A DNA stretch of 64,000 nt from Brassica napus (lineage: Eukaryota; Streptophyta; Magnoliopsida; Brassicales; Brassicaceae). The notes under the pieces are model-generated. The model was not told where the DNA came from and searched no databases. It was given only the letters and a program-made list of their open reading frames with translations. Where the stretch lies: positions 6,537,306 through 6,601,305 of the forward strand of contig NC_063437.1 in assembly GCF_020379485.1 (NCBI RefSeq). The letters run 5' to 3'. Below, piece by piece: positions 33,191 through 44,454 of this stretch. Position 1 is the first letter of the stretch, and each line of letters starts with the position of its first letter. The position numbers were made by a program, and so were the translations under genes.

Positions 33191-33208
33191 TCCCCGGCAA
33201 CGGCGCCA
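33191..33208 (-). promoter_or_regulatory. primer-binding site, tRNA-Asp type (element A)
   Basis: The minus strand reads TGGCGCCGTTGCCGGGGA, complementary to the 3' end of plant tRNA-Asp as in Athila elements. It lies 4 bp inside the LTR terminus at 33213. Confidence 0.88.
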
Positions 33209-33212
33209 AATT

Positions 33213-34524
33213 TGATACCACTCAAATTACCCTAAGGAGTGTTACTCTCATCAAAAGAGGTTCATATGTAGTACTTAGGGATTGAATCCACAAGGAGCTA
33301 GGGAACAATTAAATCTAGTGTTCATTAATTCTAAAAGTTGTAAGTGTTTAAATGAAATAGCAATAGTAACAAGCGAAGTAAATAGTAAATGTAACTTGGT
33401 TGGAAATGATATTAGATGCAGGGCCACTATTCAGGTGTTGGAGATTATAATACCTATAGATACCTATTTGTTGCATGCATGATATGTTAGAGCTCAACCG
33501 CTTAACTCAGTGATCAGCTGTCGCATGTTTCACTGGTTAACAAGCTAGATCTCGTGTCTCACCGGTTAGTATGTCGACAACGAAAGAGTGTCGATCGATG
33601 GTCCTATTGGGACGTCGACCGATAAACCTTTGCCTATGTCGACTGATAGTCAGTTGAGGACATCGATCGACGGATTCTAGCCAGGCCTATGGGCGAGTAT
33701 TATATGCCCTATTAAGATACTAAATTGGCGGTTGCCCTCTTTAGCAGTCCTAATATGATAGATAGATGTCAGGATGGGATAACAAGGGTGTTTGAGTATG
33801 CAATCCTATGATCAAGTTCTAGTTAGCAAGGCTAAAACAAGCAATGAATACAAATCTATCACGAATATCACAACAAGGCAGATCTATAGTTTGGGGCTAA
33901 TCCCACAAACCTATCTGAACCCTGGATCGAATAAATGAACTACTCAGACATAGCAAAGCAATTCATAACAATGAAGAAATGAAAATTCATAGTATAGATG
34001 AAAAGAAATGGAAACAATGAGTTCCAATCACAAGTGATCTTCTCTCCAAAACTCTCTCTTCTCTCTCAAAGTAAAACTGTAACCCAAAAGCTCTCTGCCG
34101 TCAAAACACTTAGGCAATATATAATCTACTAGGTTAAAACCTCGTCAAGGCATTTTCGTAATTTGGCTTGGCCTTGGGTTTTTAAGTCCGCTGGATCCAA
34201 AATATCGCGTGTCCAATGTCTCGACATCGATCGATGGTACTTGTGTACATCGATCGATATTAATCTTCATCTGTCGAGGCATCTCTTGGTGTCGATCGAC
34301 AGCACTGGATGTGCATCGATCGATTGTTCTTCCTCTCGTCGACCTCTACATGGTCAGCTCGGGTGAAATGTCCTTTAAGCTCCAAAATGCTCCAAAATCA
34401 TAGCTGTACTCCGAAATGCACCTGAACCTGAAAACATACCTAGAAGAGTATAAAACATATATATATATATATATAAAACACTTATATACCATGGATGAAA
34501 ACGGGTCAAATCCAAGGTATATCA
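33213..34524 (-). repeat. 5' LTR of element A (1312 bp, uninterrupted)
   Basis: TGATACC at 33213 to TATATCA at 34524. It is the undisturbed partner of 5706-15622 and shows the empty sites for the CACTA and MITE insertions. Several TCGATCGA motifs occur, clustered at about 33590-33670 and 34225-34325. Confidence 0.9.
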
Positions 34525-34529
34525 TTGAC
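34525..34529. repeat. target-site duplication TTGAC, right copy (element A)
   Basis: Identical to 5701-5705. Joining the flanks at one copy restores a plausible reading frame of the Helitron gene on the minus strand. Confidence 0.85.
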
Positions 34530-35099
34530 CTTCTTGAAGTTGAAGCTCCTTTCTTTTGAATCCCAGGTTTAATAGATCTGAAGCTTGTCTTTTCTAGATC
34601 CCCTGGTTTAAAATTAGTAATATGGTTGTAATGAGTATAAGTAATTAAAAGATACACGGCTTGTTTGAAGTAAAAACATGAGTATGCAAAATTACTTGTT
34701 AATGATGTGAAGCAAGATCTCAGCTCTGGGGTGTTAGGAACTTGTGATCTAATTTGGTCGAGACCTTGGAAACATATCAAAATTAAACTCATTATAAAGG
34801 ATTTCAAGGTTAACCGATTTGTGGTGATAAGCATGGTTGGACATGAAACACTTACCAAGGACACACCTTCGTATTTTTCTTGGTGTATGTGGTGAAAGCA
34901 TGCTTATCTTGTCATATGGGGTTGTATTGCTTGGTACTTGCCGGTTTTCAAAGAGTCTATAATATATAGAGCATAAAGGAATTTCTTTAAAGGCTATAGT
35001 ACTTGAAGAACTGTGCCTTTGAGGTTCAACTAATGAGGTTGTCGTTTTTTCTGTTGCAGGTTCGACTTCAGTGATTGGTTTTGGTTTTTTCCGTTTCAT
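34525..35099 (-). pseudogene. 5' exons of the Helitron Rep gene
   Basis: ATG at 35099 opens a basic N-terminus (MKRKKPKPITEVEP) that runs to 34749 in one frame. A second exon-like block (about 34600-34525) encodes DLEKTSFRSIKPGIQKKGAS and continues across the element A insertion into sequence below 5705. Plant Helitron Rep proteins usually start with a variable basic region like this. It is recognised by position and continuity rather than by a conserved domain. Confidence 0.5.
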
Positions 35100-35910
35100 C
35101 TTCAGAAAATCGAGACCAAGAAATTTTTCTCGTTTCAGTAAGAGGATGAGAGAGTAGCCGAAAGAGGAGATTGGTCGTGACTGATAAATTTATTTAAGAG
35201 GTATTCTTCAATTACTGTTTCTAATTTTAGATTCATAATATATGGTTGGCTTTAATTTAGGAAAACTGTTGATAACAATTAGGATTCTTGATATCTTTTT
35301 TTCAGTGATATACTTCTGATTTTGGTACTGTACTTTATATAACTTTAAATTGTTTTTTAAGGTCGTAGCAATCTTGTAAATGGAGATTACAAAGGCCTGT
35401 GAAGAATATGGAAGCATCAAAGTGTTATATGAATCAAAACTGTCTTATAGCAGGCGACTACTATGATATTGAACTGGTATGTCATGTATAAACTCATCTT
35501 ATATTTCTTTGATAGTTTGTAGGATGGTAAAAATCGGTAAACCAGACAAAATTTGGTTTAGTTAGGAGAATCGAATGGTTAGTTAGGTGGTTAGTTAGGC
35601 GAATCTATTGATTATTTAATTGAATTTTGAAGACTGGTTGTCCATTGTTTAGATGTTGAACTAATGGAATGGAAAAGTCAGATCAAATTGTATAGAGTCT
35701 AATCTAATTATATAATCTAATTTATGGAATGATATAGGAAATCTCAATATTCTTAAATATAAAAAACCAATCCAATAAGAAAAACCAATAAAAAGCAATG
35801 CATAAATCATAAAGTTCAGAAATAATTAAAGTAAAAAACATCATTAAACATAAGGGGGGGGGGGGGGGGGGGGGGGTGGTTGATGGCGAAGTGGACACAT
35901 TCTCTTGAGA
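35100..35910. other. AT-rich spacer between RPA-like and Rep genes of the Helitron
   Basis: No convincing ORF. It probably holds the promoter of the Rep gene and the 3' UTR of the RPA-like gene. A run of 23 G lies at 35854-35876, just downstream of the RPA-like stop. Confidence 0.5.
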
Positions 35911-37453
35911 CTATTCTTTCTTTTCCTTCTCTTGTTTAATCATCTTGGTGCACAGCTTCTTGGAAGAAGATGATATGTCTGTTAGATCAGAATGATCTTC
36001 TTTGCGCTTTGTGATGGGAGTGGGAAAATCTTCTGATGAATTCTGATCCAACATCAGAACCTAAAATTAGATTAAATTAATCAGTAAGATTGTATTATAA
36101 AAGTCCAAATTAAAACAGACACAAAGTAAGACCAAATATAAAATTCCAAGTTAAAACAGACAAAAAAGAAGACCAAATGTAAGGCTCATGTTTTTTAATA
36201 CTAATACACTTACAGATCCAGATGACATGGTGGAAGATGTTGTGGCCATACCAGAAAATGAGTAAGAGCCATTTTCAATACTTAAAACTTTAGCTCCAGA
36301 AAAAACCTCTAAAACCACAAACGTGACCGCTCCATTTGTAACATTATCAGAGCTTATAGAAAGCCCAAAACAGAAAAACTTTCCAACCAAACTAAGAATA
36401 TGTTCTGGTAGTATCTCTGGATCTTCAATCTACAAAAAAATAGCAATATATTTATTTGTTATTATGGGTAATGTTAGTGGTTTACACACAATTTGAACAA
36501 AATAATACCTCTTCATAAGAGCCATCCCATAGCTCTTCAGCTTTAACTCCAACGATTGACTGACCAACAGATCCTAGCAACATTAGGTTACATGTCCATG
36601 TGTCATCTTTCACAACCAAATGTAGGTTGAATCTACTCAAACAACAAAATTTTGTATTGTTAGGACATGTATGAGAATAAAAAAGGTAATACGGGCCTAA
36701 GCTTTGAAATTAATTACTTGAGTGACACGTTAGTGATATTGGAACGGCAAACTTCACAGCGAAACTATGGTTTATCTTTCTTTGTCATCCTCCCATAATC
36801 AACGTTGGGAGCTTATTGACACGTTTCTGGTGCCGGATACAACCAAAATAGAACCATGCCCAATATGTATCTATTGCCTCAACAGAACATATTATTTTGC
36901 AAATCTCCACCTATATTGGTTTAAAAAGAAAACATTATGTGATTTTATGTTGATAACATTAAACCATTTGAAAAAAAATCGGAGCAGACAACATATGTAC
37001 CTGATTGGCCTCATTGACTTCTGCAGTTGATTTGATCTCAGCATCATTCCAGTCATATTTAATTCTTTTACCATCCTTCTTTCCATCATGTTTGTCCACC
37101 AGCGCAACAGATAGATGATCATCTGACAGCCTACAAAGAATTAAGATCACACCAACATCAGTGTGTGGATATGATTCTATAATACAAACATGAAACAACA
37201 CTAAAAGAAATCGATGTTTAACCTTTCTGTTAAATCTGTAAGTTCAGGGATCATCGGATTCAAGTAGAGGCGTGTTGCATCAAAAGCGTTTGTGATTTGT
37301 ACCTCACCTAGTTAACATAGATTAAATTATGTGCAAAAATATAGAGAAAAAGTATTTTTACACGTTTAAAAATACAATTAAAATACCTCTAAAGTCTTTG
37401 ATTTTTGCAAACCTGATCAAACAAACAATTGATTGATCTTTGTCCTCAGTAAA
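35911..37453 (-). pseudogene. RPA70-like single-strand DNA-binding gene of the Helitron
   Basis: Exons by GT/AG and homology: 37453-37387 (QSIVCLIRFAKIKDFRG), 37307-37223 (EVQITNAFDATRLYLNP), 37130-37001 (LSVALVDKHDG), about 36880-36720 and 36620-36505 (zinc-type Rep_fac-A_C: WAWFYFGCI, FRCEVCRSN, DDTWTCNLML), about 36430-36195, and a last exon ending TAG at 35911 with KKLCTKMIKQEKEKKE. Helitron RPA-like proteins are thought to bind single-stranded DNA during rolling-circle replication. The gene lacks its 5' end, a frame change occurs near 36795 and an in-frame TAG interrupts the zinc domain near 36765, so it is dead. Confidence 0.75.
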
Positions 37454-37545
37454 AGGTTCAAGACAAAGACGCCCCGAGAGAGTCAACGGAACAGAATCCC
37501 GATGAAACGGCTCCGGCAGGGCAGAGAACAACGTCGGATAACCTT

Positions 37546-37566
37546 CCCCCCCCCCCCCCCCCCCCC
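37546..37566. repeat. 21-base C homopolymer in gag of element D
   Basis: Unbroken C run inside the gag frame; absent from element B. Length may be unreliable. Confidence 0.9.
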
Positions 37567-37794
37567 AGTGGGAAGCGAAGGAGACGACATCGAACGAATC
37601 AACCTGGACATCAGCGATCGATCGGATCATTCTGACGACGCCGCTGATATCCATCCTAGAAGGACCCGAAGTCGGTCCACTCGACAGACAGTGACCTTTG
37701 AGAAACCCATGACAGAAGAGGAAGAAAACCTCTACTGGGTGGAACAGGAAAAACTGGCCGACGACCAAACTCGGATCTATCGCAACCAGGGCCG

Positions 37795-37799
37795 ACAAG
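37795..37799. repeat. target-site duplication ACAAG, left copy (element C)
   Basis: Identical to 50833-50837, flanking element C. Confidence 0.88.
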
Positions 37800-39121
37800 T
37801 GATATCACTCAAATTACCCTAAAGAGTGTTACTCTCATCAAAAGAGGTTCAGATGTAGTACTTAGGGATCAAATCCACAGAGACTCTAGGATTACTCAAC
37901 AGACTTAAATAATTAGAAATGAAGATAGACTAAAAGGTTTTAATAGTTTTAAAAGCAGTAAATGATAAATTGAAAACAACAGTGACTCAATAGATTGAAT
38001 TGAAGTGGTTTCAAGATTGGGAAAGCAGCTAGATTCAGGCCATATTCAGGTATAAAATGCATGCACTTAGTTTAGACTAAAGGGTTTAATGGTTCTTGAA
38101 CTAAACATTGATTTAACCGGATAGGTTATCTTCACTAGATCTCGGCTCTCAACTGTCGTACTTTGATCTCGAGAGAGTGTCGATCGATGTGACTTGATGT
38201 ACATCGACCGATACACCTTTGTAACAATCGACCGACAGAACAATAGTTGCGTCGATCGACGGTTATTCTAGCGAGCTTTGCGAACGGGTTTAACTTGTTC
38301 TCTAACCTTCTCAGACCAACTGTCGTTGCGCCTGAGTTAGTTAGATCACGCAAATGGGTTCAGGTATTGAGGAGAAACGGTTAGTTGGACTCAATTAATC
38401 CTAAGATCTAAAAAAAGATGGTGATCAATCTCAATTTTAGCATTAAGTCCATAAGCAATGAAAGAACAATCAAAACACCTTTTTAACAGTCATATTAGCA
38501 GTACATAATTTCAACCATGATGAGAAACCTAAATCTAACAATTGGTTTACTCAAACATATTCATGAGAGACAAAGTCATGATGGTGTGAAATAAACTCAA
38601 ATGAAACATAGAACACAAATAGATAGAGTAATAGAAATAAAGGAGTTCAAGATCTTCTCTGTTTTGCAGTCTCAGATCTATCTCTCCAATCCTAAGCTCT
38701 CCTAATGGTAGCCAAAATGCTCATTCTCCAAACTAGGTCTTTTTCCAGTGTCTCCCTAGAAATGATACAAAACCCTAGTACATATAGCCTAACATGCGGC
38801 TAGGGACTTAAGTTGTAAATAATAGATCTTCTGGGAAATGAAATCTTTTAATTTGGGATTTCATCCGTGTGACTGCGTATCGATCGATGCACATATATGT
38901 ATGCCGATCGATTGTAAGTGATTATGATCGACCGATATTGCTCTTCAAGCGTCGATCGATTTTCCTTGCGTAAAAGCATTTCAAAACGTCCCAAAAGTAT
39001 CATTTCCTTTCATAAGGTGAATAAACATGTATTTGCTTTGAAAAGACTCTAAAACATGATTAATACATCTTAAAACCTTTATATACCATATATAAAAACG
39101 GGTGAAAATCATGGTATATCA
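37800..39121 (-). repeat. 3' LTR of element C (1322 bp)
   Basis: TGATATC at 37800 to TATATCA at 39121. I count two differences from the other LTR in the first 130 bp, so C looks younger than A. The terminal 70 bp resemble the LTR of A. Confidence 0.9.
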
Positions 39122-40562
39122 ACTCCCCCAGACTTATCTTTTGACTTGTCCTCAAGTTAAACCAGTGGACAATCTCTCTGGAAGAGGGTTGAAAACATAA
39201 GGGACTCACAGATTTGAAACATTGAAATTATCACCTCTATAATATTGCATTCCACTTCTAAGGTTCCTTCTTACGGATATACATTATGCAATATCCTAGC
39301 TTAGCAACCAAAATCATCTAGCCAACAATCTTAAATAATCTTATATCAATCTCCTCAACCAACCTCATTTCTTAATGTAAAAAGTGTACGCTTTACCTTG
39401 GGAGTATCGATCACATGATGCAAGGATTTCAAACAAATATCTGGAGCTGCAGGTAAAAGTTAGTTCCTAGTTTCTCTCTCTCTAAATTTCTCTCTTGGTT
39501 CAAAGTCTGCTTCCATTGCAGGATCAGTGACCAAGATTGGACAGGCTTCCATGAATCAAAACTTAATGGTGGTTGCCACCAAGTTCTGTTCACTTCCTTT
39601 TGACCTATATCCTAGAGTTCTTTGCGAAAGCGAGCTTTGAAGATTGCCGCCTCCAAGTCCCGTTTCGAACTCTTTTATTTGAGTCTTTATGAATCAAGCC
39701 TTAATGGTTTTAGCCACCAAGTCCTGTTCAGACTAATCCTAATTAAACAATATATCTTATTTATTTTTTATTTTTATTAATTAATTAAATATTTTTTTAA
39801 CTAATCTAGGGTCGAAATTTAGAGAGAGAAAATATGATAAATAATCTAAACCAGGCGTTACCTTCCAGACTTGTCTGAAAAATCCGATTCCTTGTATACC
39901 AAGCCCCAAAACAAGCAATGAAGTCAGGTTAGTGTTGGAGGTTAGTTTTGGTTCTTTCTAACAAGCTAGCAAGTGTGCATAGTTGACTGGTTGATCCACT
40001 TTAGCATCTATAGTATTATCTGCAGTCAGTAAGTCTAGAATGGTGCTAGAAAGTGGTTAGACATTCAAGTAGAAATCATTAGTTCGTAATCCTCTTCTTG
40101 ACTCAATAAAATTATTTTTAAAAAGATTTTTGACAAAAACTCGAGAAAATGGTGTTAGTAACTACCTCCCCCAGACTTAAATTGCACCGTCTCAGTGCAA
40201 AGTGTCCAGGGGTAGGTTAAAATCAAGTTAGATATTTGAGAATGTTAGAGTAAAAATGAAGTACCTGTCCGTACTGCACATCGATCGATGTAATCCTCTC
40301 CATATCGATCGATGTTACTCGCTTAGAATCGATCGATGTGATCCTCTCCATATCGATTGATGGCGAAGCACAGATATTTTCGCATGTGCTTGGAGTCAAA
40401 CTCGATGTTCCTTGCTTAATGTTAGCTCTGTTAGACAAGCAAGCATAAGAAATAATAAGCATCCTCAAACATAAAATATAAGTTTAAAAACATAAATCCT
40501 ACAAGTTCGGAAAATAAATAAACAAGTTCATAATAAGAGGAGAAAAGATAGAAATGGGAGGA
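39122..40562 (-). other. 3' non-coding region of element C with two polypurine tracts and TCGATCGATG repeats
   Basis: The minus strand has a polypurine tract beside the LTR (AAGTCTGGGGGAGT, 39122-39135) and a second near-identical one at 40164-40177, about 1 kb inside. Between them are blocks shared with element A. At 40279-40365 four tandem units of about 24 bp, each with ATCGATCGAT or a variant, encode a SIDMERIT-type repeat in a short ORF (40468-40223). I would not call that ORF a gene. Confidence 0.65.
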
Positions 40563-41966
40563 CTAGTCGGTGTCCTCATCAGTCGCCTCATCATCCTCTT
40601 GGGATGGGTCCCTGCAAGCTGCTGGTGCTGGTGCCTGCGCTCCTGTGGCTCTCCTGCTCCGACAAGACACTCGAGCCCAGATGGCCTGAAGAGCGTCCAC
40701 CACGAACCTCTGAAAGTCTCCCTGGTCCTGCATAGGGATGTCCGGGATGTTCGGGAAGTCGGGGATAGGAGGTGCCTGTGCGTCCCGAGCTCTGGTACGA
40801 CGAATGCTGGGAGGTCGGCGTGACATGTTCCTCGGGTTGCAGAGGAATGCCTCGTCTGGCATGCATCGAAGCTGCTCCACGTTGTTGCCGAAGTCAGTGA
40901 TCCTCCTATCTGGTAGGGGTAGAAGGCGATGCTCGTCGCGGATCCTGAGGCGCCAGAGCTTCCCTTCCTCGAGCCATAGCGAGTGCGTCAAGTGCTGCTC
41001 GTCGAGGAAGGCGTGGTCGCGGTCGGCAGAGCGAGAGTCGAGGTGGATGCCGAGATACTGGAAAATCGGGGTCAGAAGACTCCCAACTGTCTCCTTCTTG
41101 TTCTTGCTCTTGCTGGTGAAGGGCTTCTTCTTCAGCTCCACCAAATGCGCGGCAAAGACAGCTCCGAGGTTCGACGGGCTTACCTCGCCATCCTCGTCCA
41201 ACTCAACCAAATCCACCACGCCGTTCACTGCGCAGAAAAGTAGTGTGAGCTCCTTTATCCTGACCTTGTTGGGCTCCATATTGCAAACAAGTGTGTTTGC
41301 AAGGAGCCGTAGGAAGTAGCGAAGTGCAGGATGGCGGATGTCTGATAGTACGGCCCTGTTCATGTCCCAAACTCCTGTGCCGACGATTTCCCAGAATTCC
41401 TCAATGTGTGAGAAAGGTGGGACCGTGTAAGAGGCGATGCTCTCATCGAAAGCGTAGATGCGACAGAGCTCGGAGATACTGATCCTGTAGCGTGTCCCTC
41501 TGGCGAAGAAGGTCAAAGTGCCATCTCCCGCTACCCTCGCAGCAGAAGTCCTGTAGGTGACCTCGACAGTGGCCATGAACTGGCGGACGAGATCGGGGTA
41601 GAGGTCGTAAGTGCGAGAGGGCATGGTACCGAGTCTTAGCTGTGTGATCATGTCCTTAACATCTCCCTCGATCCCGAGTTTCTTCAGGATGGGTCGGTCA
41701 AGGAATTTGGTGGGCTCGATAGAGATTCCTAGCCAGACATTGTAGAAGAGGCTGTCGTAGTCGTCCCAGTTATCGGACAAAGGACGCTGACGGCACTCGT
41801 TGCTGTTGATCGCTGCCTTAGGATCAGCATAGCCCTGAACATCAAATGGTATGTTTTCGGGGCGAGGCCATGGATGACGCTGTGGGTTGGAGGAGCTGCT
41901 AGTCTTGTCGAACCTCCTTTTCGACCTGAGTTTTCTGTTTCGTGCGTTTGTCTCTGAGCTGCTCAT
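40563..41966 (-). CDS. env-like ORF (Athila ORF-1 family) of element C
   Basis: Frame open from 42104. The better start is ATG at 41966 (MSSSETNARNRKLRSKRRFD), immediately after a consensus acceptor (TTGGTTTCAG). It encodes about 467 residues with a conserved core around YDSLFYNVWLGI, LDRPILKKLGIEGDV, TFFARGTRYRISISELCRIY and MEPNKVRIKELTLLFCAVNG, matching the Athila ORF-1 family, which occupies the envelope position in Athila. I see no obvious signal peptide or clear transmembrane anchor, and the C-terminus is Pro-rich and acidic. Same strand as pol, about 790 bp beyond the integrase stop. The frame is intact. The role is unknown; a true envelope function is unproven. Confidence 0.78.
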   Translation of the reverse strand: MSSSETNARNRKLRSKRRFDKTSSSSNPQRHPWPRPENIPFDVQGYADPKAAINSNECRQRPLSDNWDDYDSLFYNVWLGISIEPTKFLDRPILKKLGIEGDVKDMITQLRLGTMPSRTYDLYPDLVRQFMATVEVTYRTSAARVAGDGTLTFFARGTRYRISISELCRIYAFDESIASYTVPPFSHIEEFWEIVGTGVWDMNRAVLSDIRHPALRYFLRLLANTLVCNMEPNKVRIKELTLLFCAVNGVVDLVELDEDGEVSPSNLGAVFAAHLVELKKKPFTSKSKNKKETVGSLLTPIFQYLGIHLDSRSADRDHAFLDEQHLTHSLWLEEGKLWRLRIRDEHRLLPLPDRRITDFGNNVEQLRCMPDEAFLCNPRNMSRRPPSIRRTRARDAQAPPIPDFPNIPDIPMQDQGDFQRFVVDALQAIWARVSCRSRRATGAQAPAPAACRDPSQEDDEATDEDTD

Positions 41967-42753
41967 CTGAAACCAAGAAGAAAAGGAAGTTGGCATTGTC
42001 GAATAAAATGTAATATCGATCGATGGGTTATACTGAACATCGATCGATATCGTCGTTTCGGAACAATCCGACAAGAGAGCATCGGTCGATGCGAACAACT
42101 TCATATCGACCGATGTCGAATCGCGAAACCTGCAAAATCACTCAACTCCAAATCGCGTTTATACGAATCTAAATGCATAGAAATCACAAACCGAACTCTA
42201 GATAAGCAATATGAACTACAAAAACGTCTCTCAATCACACTAAATCAAGTGTTCTAATCCAACTCAAAATGAACACCCTAATTTTTCGAAAAATTGAAAA
42301 TTTCGAGTGCATACCTTGAATGTTGATTTCGGGAGTGGATTTAACAGTTACAGAGTGTAAAATCGAGTGGATTTAGGCGAAGAACGGACGAAATCCGTCG
42401 AGAATCGAGAGAGAAAGTGGGTGTTTTTGTTTTCGGTTTCGTTTGTGATTTTGGAAGAGGAAGTGGGTTGATATCGATTGAAGTTAATGTTAAAACCGTC
42501 GATATGCCCGCATCGATCGATGGCAGTAATGTCTCGTCGATCGATGTCCTCTTTAAAGACAAATATTGATTTCTAAATTTCTAAATAATGCTTAATAAAA
42601 AGAAAAATACAGAAATTACTATTTATTACTAGTAAATATAATTTATTAATTTTAATTAATGATTTTTTTATTATTTTTTATATAAAAATAAAAATGGGTT
42701 GCCTCCCATTCAGCGCTTAATTTTTAAGTCTTTAGCTCGACTTCCTGATTAGA
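41967..42753 (-). promoter_or_regulatory. leader of the env-like gene with candidate introns
   Basis: Between integrase and the env-like ORF. A donor-like CAAGGTATGC near 42313 and acceptors TTTGCAG near 42130 and TTTCAG at 41967 would allow splicing of the leader. A small ORF at 42562-42341 carries SID motifs. Athila env-like ORFs are thought to be expressed from a spliced or separate transcript; which applies here is not shown. Confidence 0.4.
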
Positions 42754-44454
42754 CTAATTATCAGGTTCATACAGCACCATGGGCACTTTCGCTGGTGGTT
42801 TTGCCCAATAATGCTTAACTCGTTGGCCATTCACCGTAAATTCCTGGCCTTTCTCATTTTGTAAGGTGATAGCTCCGGAGGGTTGAACGTTCGTTACGGT
42901 GAAGGGTCCAGACCAACGGGATTTTAGCTTTCCAGGAAATAAAGTCAATCGAGAGTTATAAAGGAGGACTTGATCATCTGGCTCGAAGTGCCGGGATATG
43001 ATCTTTCTGTCGTGATAAGCTTTAGCCCTTTCTTTATATATTTTTGAATTTTCGAAAGCTAAATGTCTGATTTCATCAAGCTCGTTAAGCTGGATGAGTC
43101 TCCTTTCTGCAGCTGGTTTGATATCAAAGTTCAAAAGTTTGGTAGCCCAAGCTGCTTTATGTTCCAGTTCGACTGGTAGATGACATGATTTTCCATAAAG
43201 GAGGTGGAATGGTGTTGTTCCTAACGGCGTTTTGTAGGCGTTCCTATAGGCCCAAAGTGCATTATCTAGTTTCCTAGACCAATCTTTTCTGGAGGTTCCT
43301 ACGGTTTTCTCTAAGATTTCCTTAATTTGCCGGTTAGAGATTTCTACTTGTCCACTAGTTTGTGGGTGGTAAGGTGTAGCTACTCTATGATGAACACCAT
43401 TCTTTTTAAGCAATCTATCAAAGATTTTGTTAATGAAATGAGTTCCACCGTCACTAATGACTACTCTTGGAACTCCAAATCTTGGAAAGATTATACTCTT
43501 GAAAAGTTTAATAACCACAGATGCGTCATTGGTAGGGGAAGCTATTGCTTCGACCCATTTGGATACGTAGTCTACAGCGACTAGTATATATTTGTTTCCA
43601 TATGAAGACGGGAAAGGTCTCATAAAATCGATACCCCAGCAATCAAAGACTTCAACTTCAAGAATGAACTTCTGTTTCATTTCGTGTCTTTTGCTGATTT
43701 TTCCACGTCTTTGGCATCTGTCACATTGGGTTATAAATGCATGGACATCGCGAAAAATGGTTGGCCACCAAAATCCTGCTCGAAGAATTTTCGAAACCGT
43801 TTTAAAGGTAGCAAAATGTCCTGCATACTCAGCTCTGTGACATTGGTAAATAATGTCTGGAATTTCAGCTTCGGATACGCATCGTCTGTAAATACCATCA
43901 GAACAATGCTTATAGAGGTAAGGTTCATCCCAATGATAGCGTCTTACTTCTCTGAAAAATTTCTTCCTCATATATCCCTTGAGTTCGTCTGGCTCGACCT
44001 CAGCTGCTAAATAGTTAACTATATCGGCATACCAGGGTCGGTTATCCGAATTTCTACTAATCGCATTTACCTCCCGTTGTGATAATTCTTCAGGTGTGAG
44101 ATTAATCTCATCACCAGAAACATTTACTTGTAAACCGAAGTTGATCTTAATAAACGGGGGTTCGTGATTTTGGTTATCGGAGAGATGAGAAATTACATCA
44201 GTCTCATCATCGGTCGATGTATCACTATGTGAATCGACCGATATGTCATCTCCCTCATCGATCGATAGACCTTCAGATGCGAGAGATATTTGACCGACGA
44301 AGGATGTATCTATGTGTGCAACATTCTCTGTGGGAAAGAAATCGTCTATAGGGACATCATCCTCTATTCTTATCCTAGAAAGATGGTCAGCGACTCCATT
44401 ATCTATTCCTCTCTTATCCTTAATCTCGATGTCAAACTCTTGGAGTAGTAGAAT
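42754..44454 (-). CDS. integrase region of the element C polyprotein
   Basis: Open from 44454 to 42754. An acidic linker with SID motifs comes first (about 44450-44000), then the integrase. Its parts are an HHCC zinc domain (CHRAEYAGH with CDRCQRRGK), a catalytic core with the DDE triad visible in [19 protein letters not shown] and [10 protein letters not shown], and a C-terminal SH3-like domain ([21 protein letters not shown]). It inserts the cDNA into the genome with a 5-bp stagger. The integrase itself is intact. It is separated from RT-RNase H only by TAG at 44457-44455, so it was one pol frame. No chromodomain is seen, as expected for Athila. Confidence 0.88.
   Translation of the reverse strand: MLLLQEFDIEIKDKRGIDNGVADHLSRIRIEDDVPIDDFFPTENVAHIDTSFVGQISLASEGLSIDEGDDISVDSHSDTSTDDETDVISHLSDNQNHEPPFIKINFGLQVNVSGDEINLTPEELSQREVNAISRNSDNRPWYADIVNYLAAEVEPDELKGYMRKKFFREVRRYHWDEPYLYKHCSDGIYRRCVSEAEIPDIIYQCHRAEYAGHFATFKTVSKILRAGFWWPTIFRDVHAFITQCDRCQRRGKISKRHEMKQKFILEVEVFDCWGIDFMRPFPSSYGNKYILVAVDYVSKWVEAIASPTNDASVVIKLFKSIIFPRFGVPRVVISDGGTHFINKIFDRLLKKNGVHHRVATPYHPQTSGQVEISNRQIKEILEKTVGTSRKDWSRKLDNALWAYRNAYKTPLGTTPFHLLYGKSCHLPVELEHKAAWATKLLNFDIKPAAERRLIQLNELDEIRHLAFENSKIYKERAKAYHDRKIISRHFEPDDQVLLYNSRLTLFPGKLKSRWSGPFTVTNVQPSGAITLQNEKGQEFTVNGQRVKHYWAKPPAKVPMVLYEPDN

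Larger units (their letters stand above)
5706..34524 (-). mobile_element. element A: Athila-like Ty3/gypsy retrotransposon without RT/integrase
   Basis: Minus-strand element bounded by LTRs TGATACC...TATATCA at 5706-15622 (3' LTR, interrupted) and 33213-34524 (5' LTR). A tRNA-Asp primer-binding site lies at 33191-33208 and there is a perfect 5-bp target duplication. Without later insertions it would be roughly 9.6 kb. Its coding capacity is gag, a retropepsin and a large ORF of unknown function; no reverse transcriptase, RNase H or integrase is visible. LTR ends, PBS and 3' non-coding region resemble element C, which has a full polymerase region. It is therefore probably a non-autonomous partner of C-type Athila elements (inference). 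Confidence 0.85.
34525..37453 (-). mobile_element. Helitron, right-hand remaining part (Rep start and RPA-like gene)
   Basis: Continues the Helitron interrupted by element A. It holds the 5' end of the Rep gene and an upstream RPA-like gene, both on the minus strand. RepHel together with an RPA-like gene is a known arrangement in plant Helitrons. It ends abruptly at about 37453 against Tat gag sequence, so the Helitron 5' terminus is not preserved. Confidence 0.7.
37454..37799 (+). pseudogene. element D: Tat-like gag, left fragment
   Basis: Encodes the gag N-terminal region, with HPRRTRSRS and [22 protein letters not shown], matching element B. It has no LTR, PBS or gag start on its left, where it abuts the Helitron. 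It contains a 21-C run (37546-37566) encoding polyproline. It is broken at 37799 by element C and continues in the same frame at 50838. Confidence 0.75.

Noticed and set aside
34346..34864. 172-codon minus-strand ORF spanning the element A border
   Set aside because: It fuses LTR sequence with Helitron sequence across the target duplication, so it is an insertion artefact; only the Helitron part is meaningful.
36151..37201. Independent small host genes
   Set aside because: The pieces line up as exons of one RPA-like pseudogene within the Helitron.
40738..41319. 193-codon plus-strand ORF opposite the env-like ORF
   Set aside because: Shadow frame in GC-rich coding sequence of the Athila ORF-1 family member; no domain.
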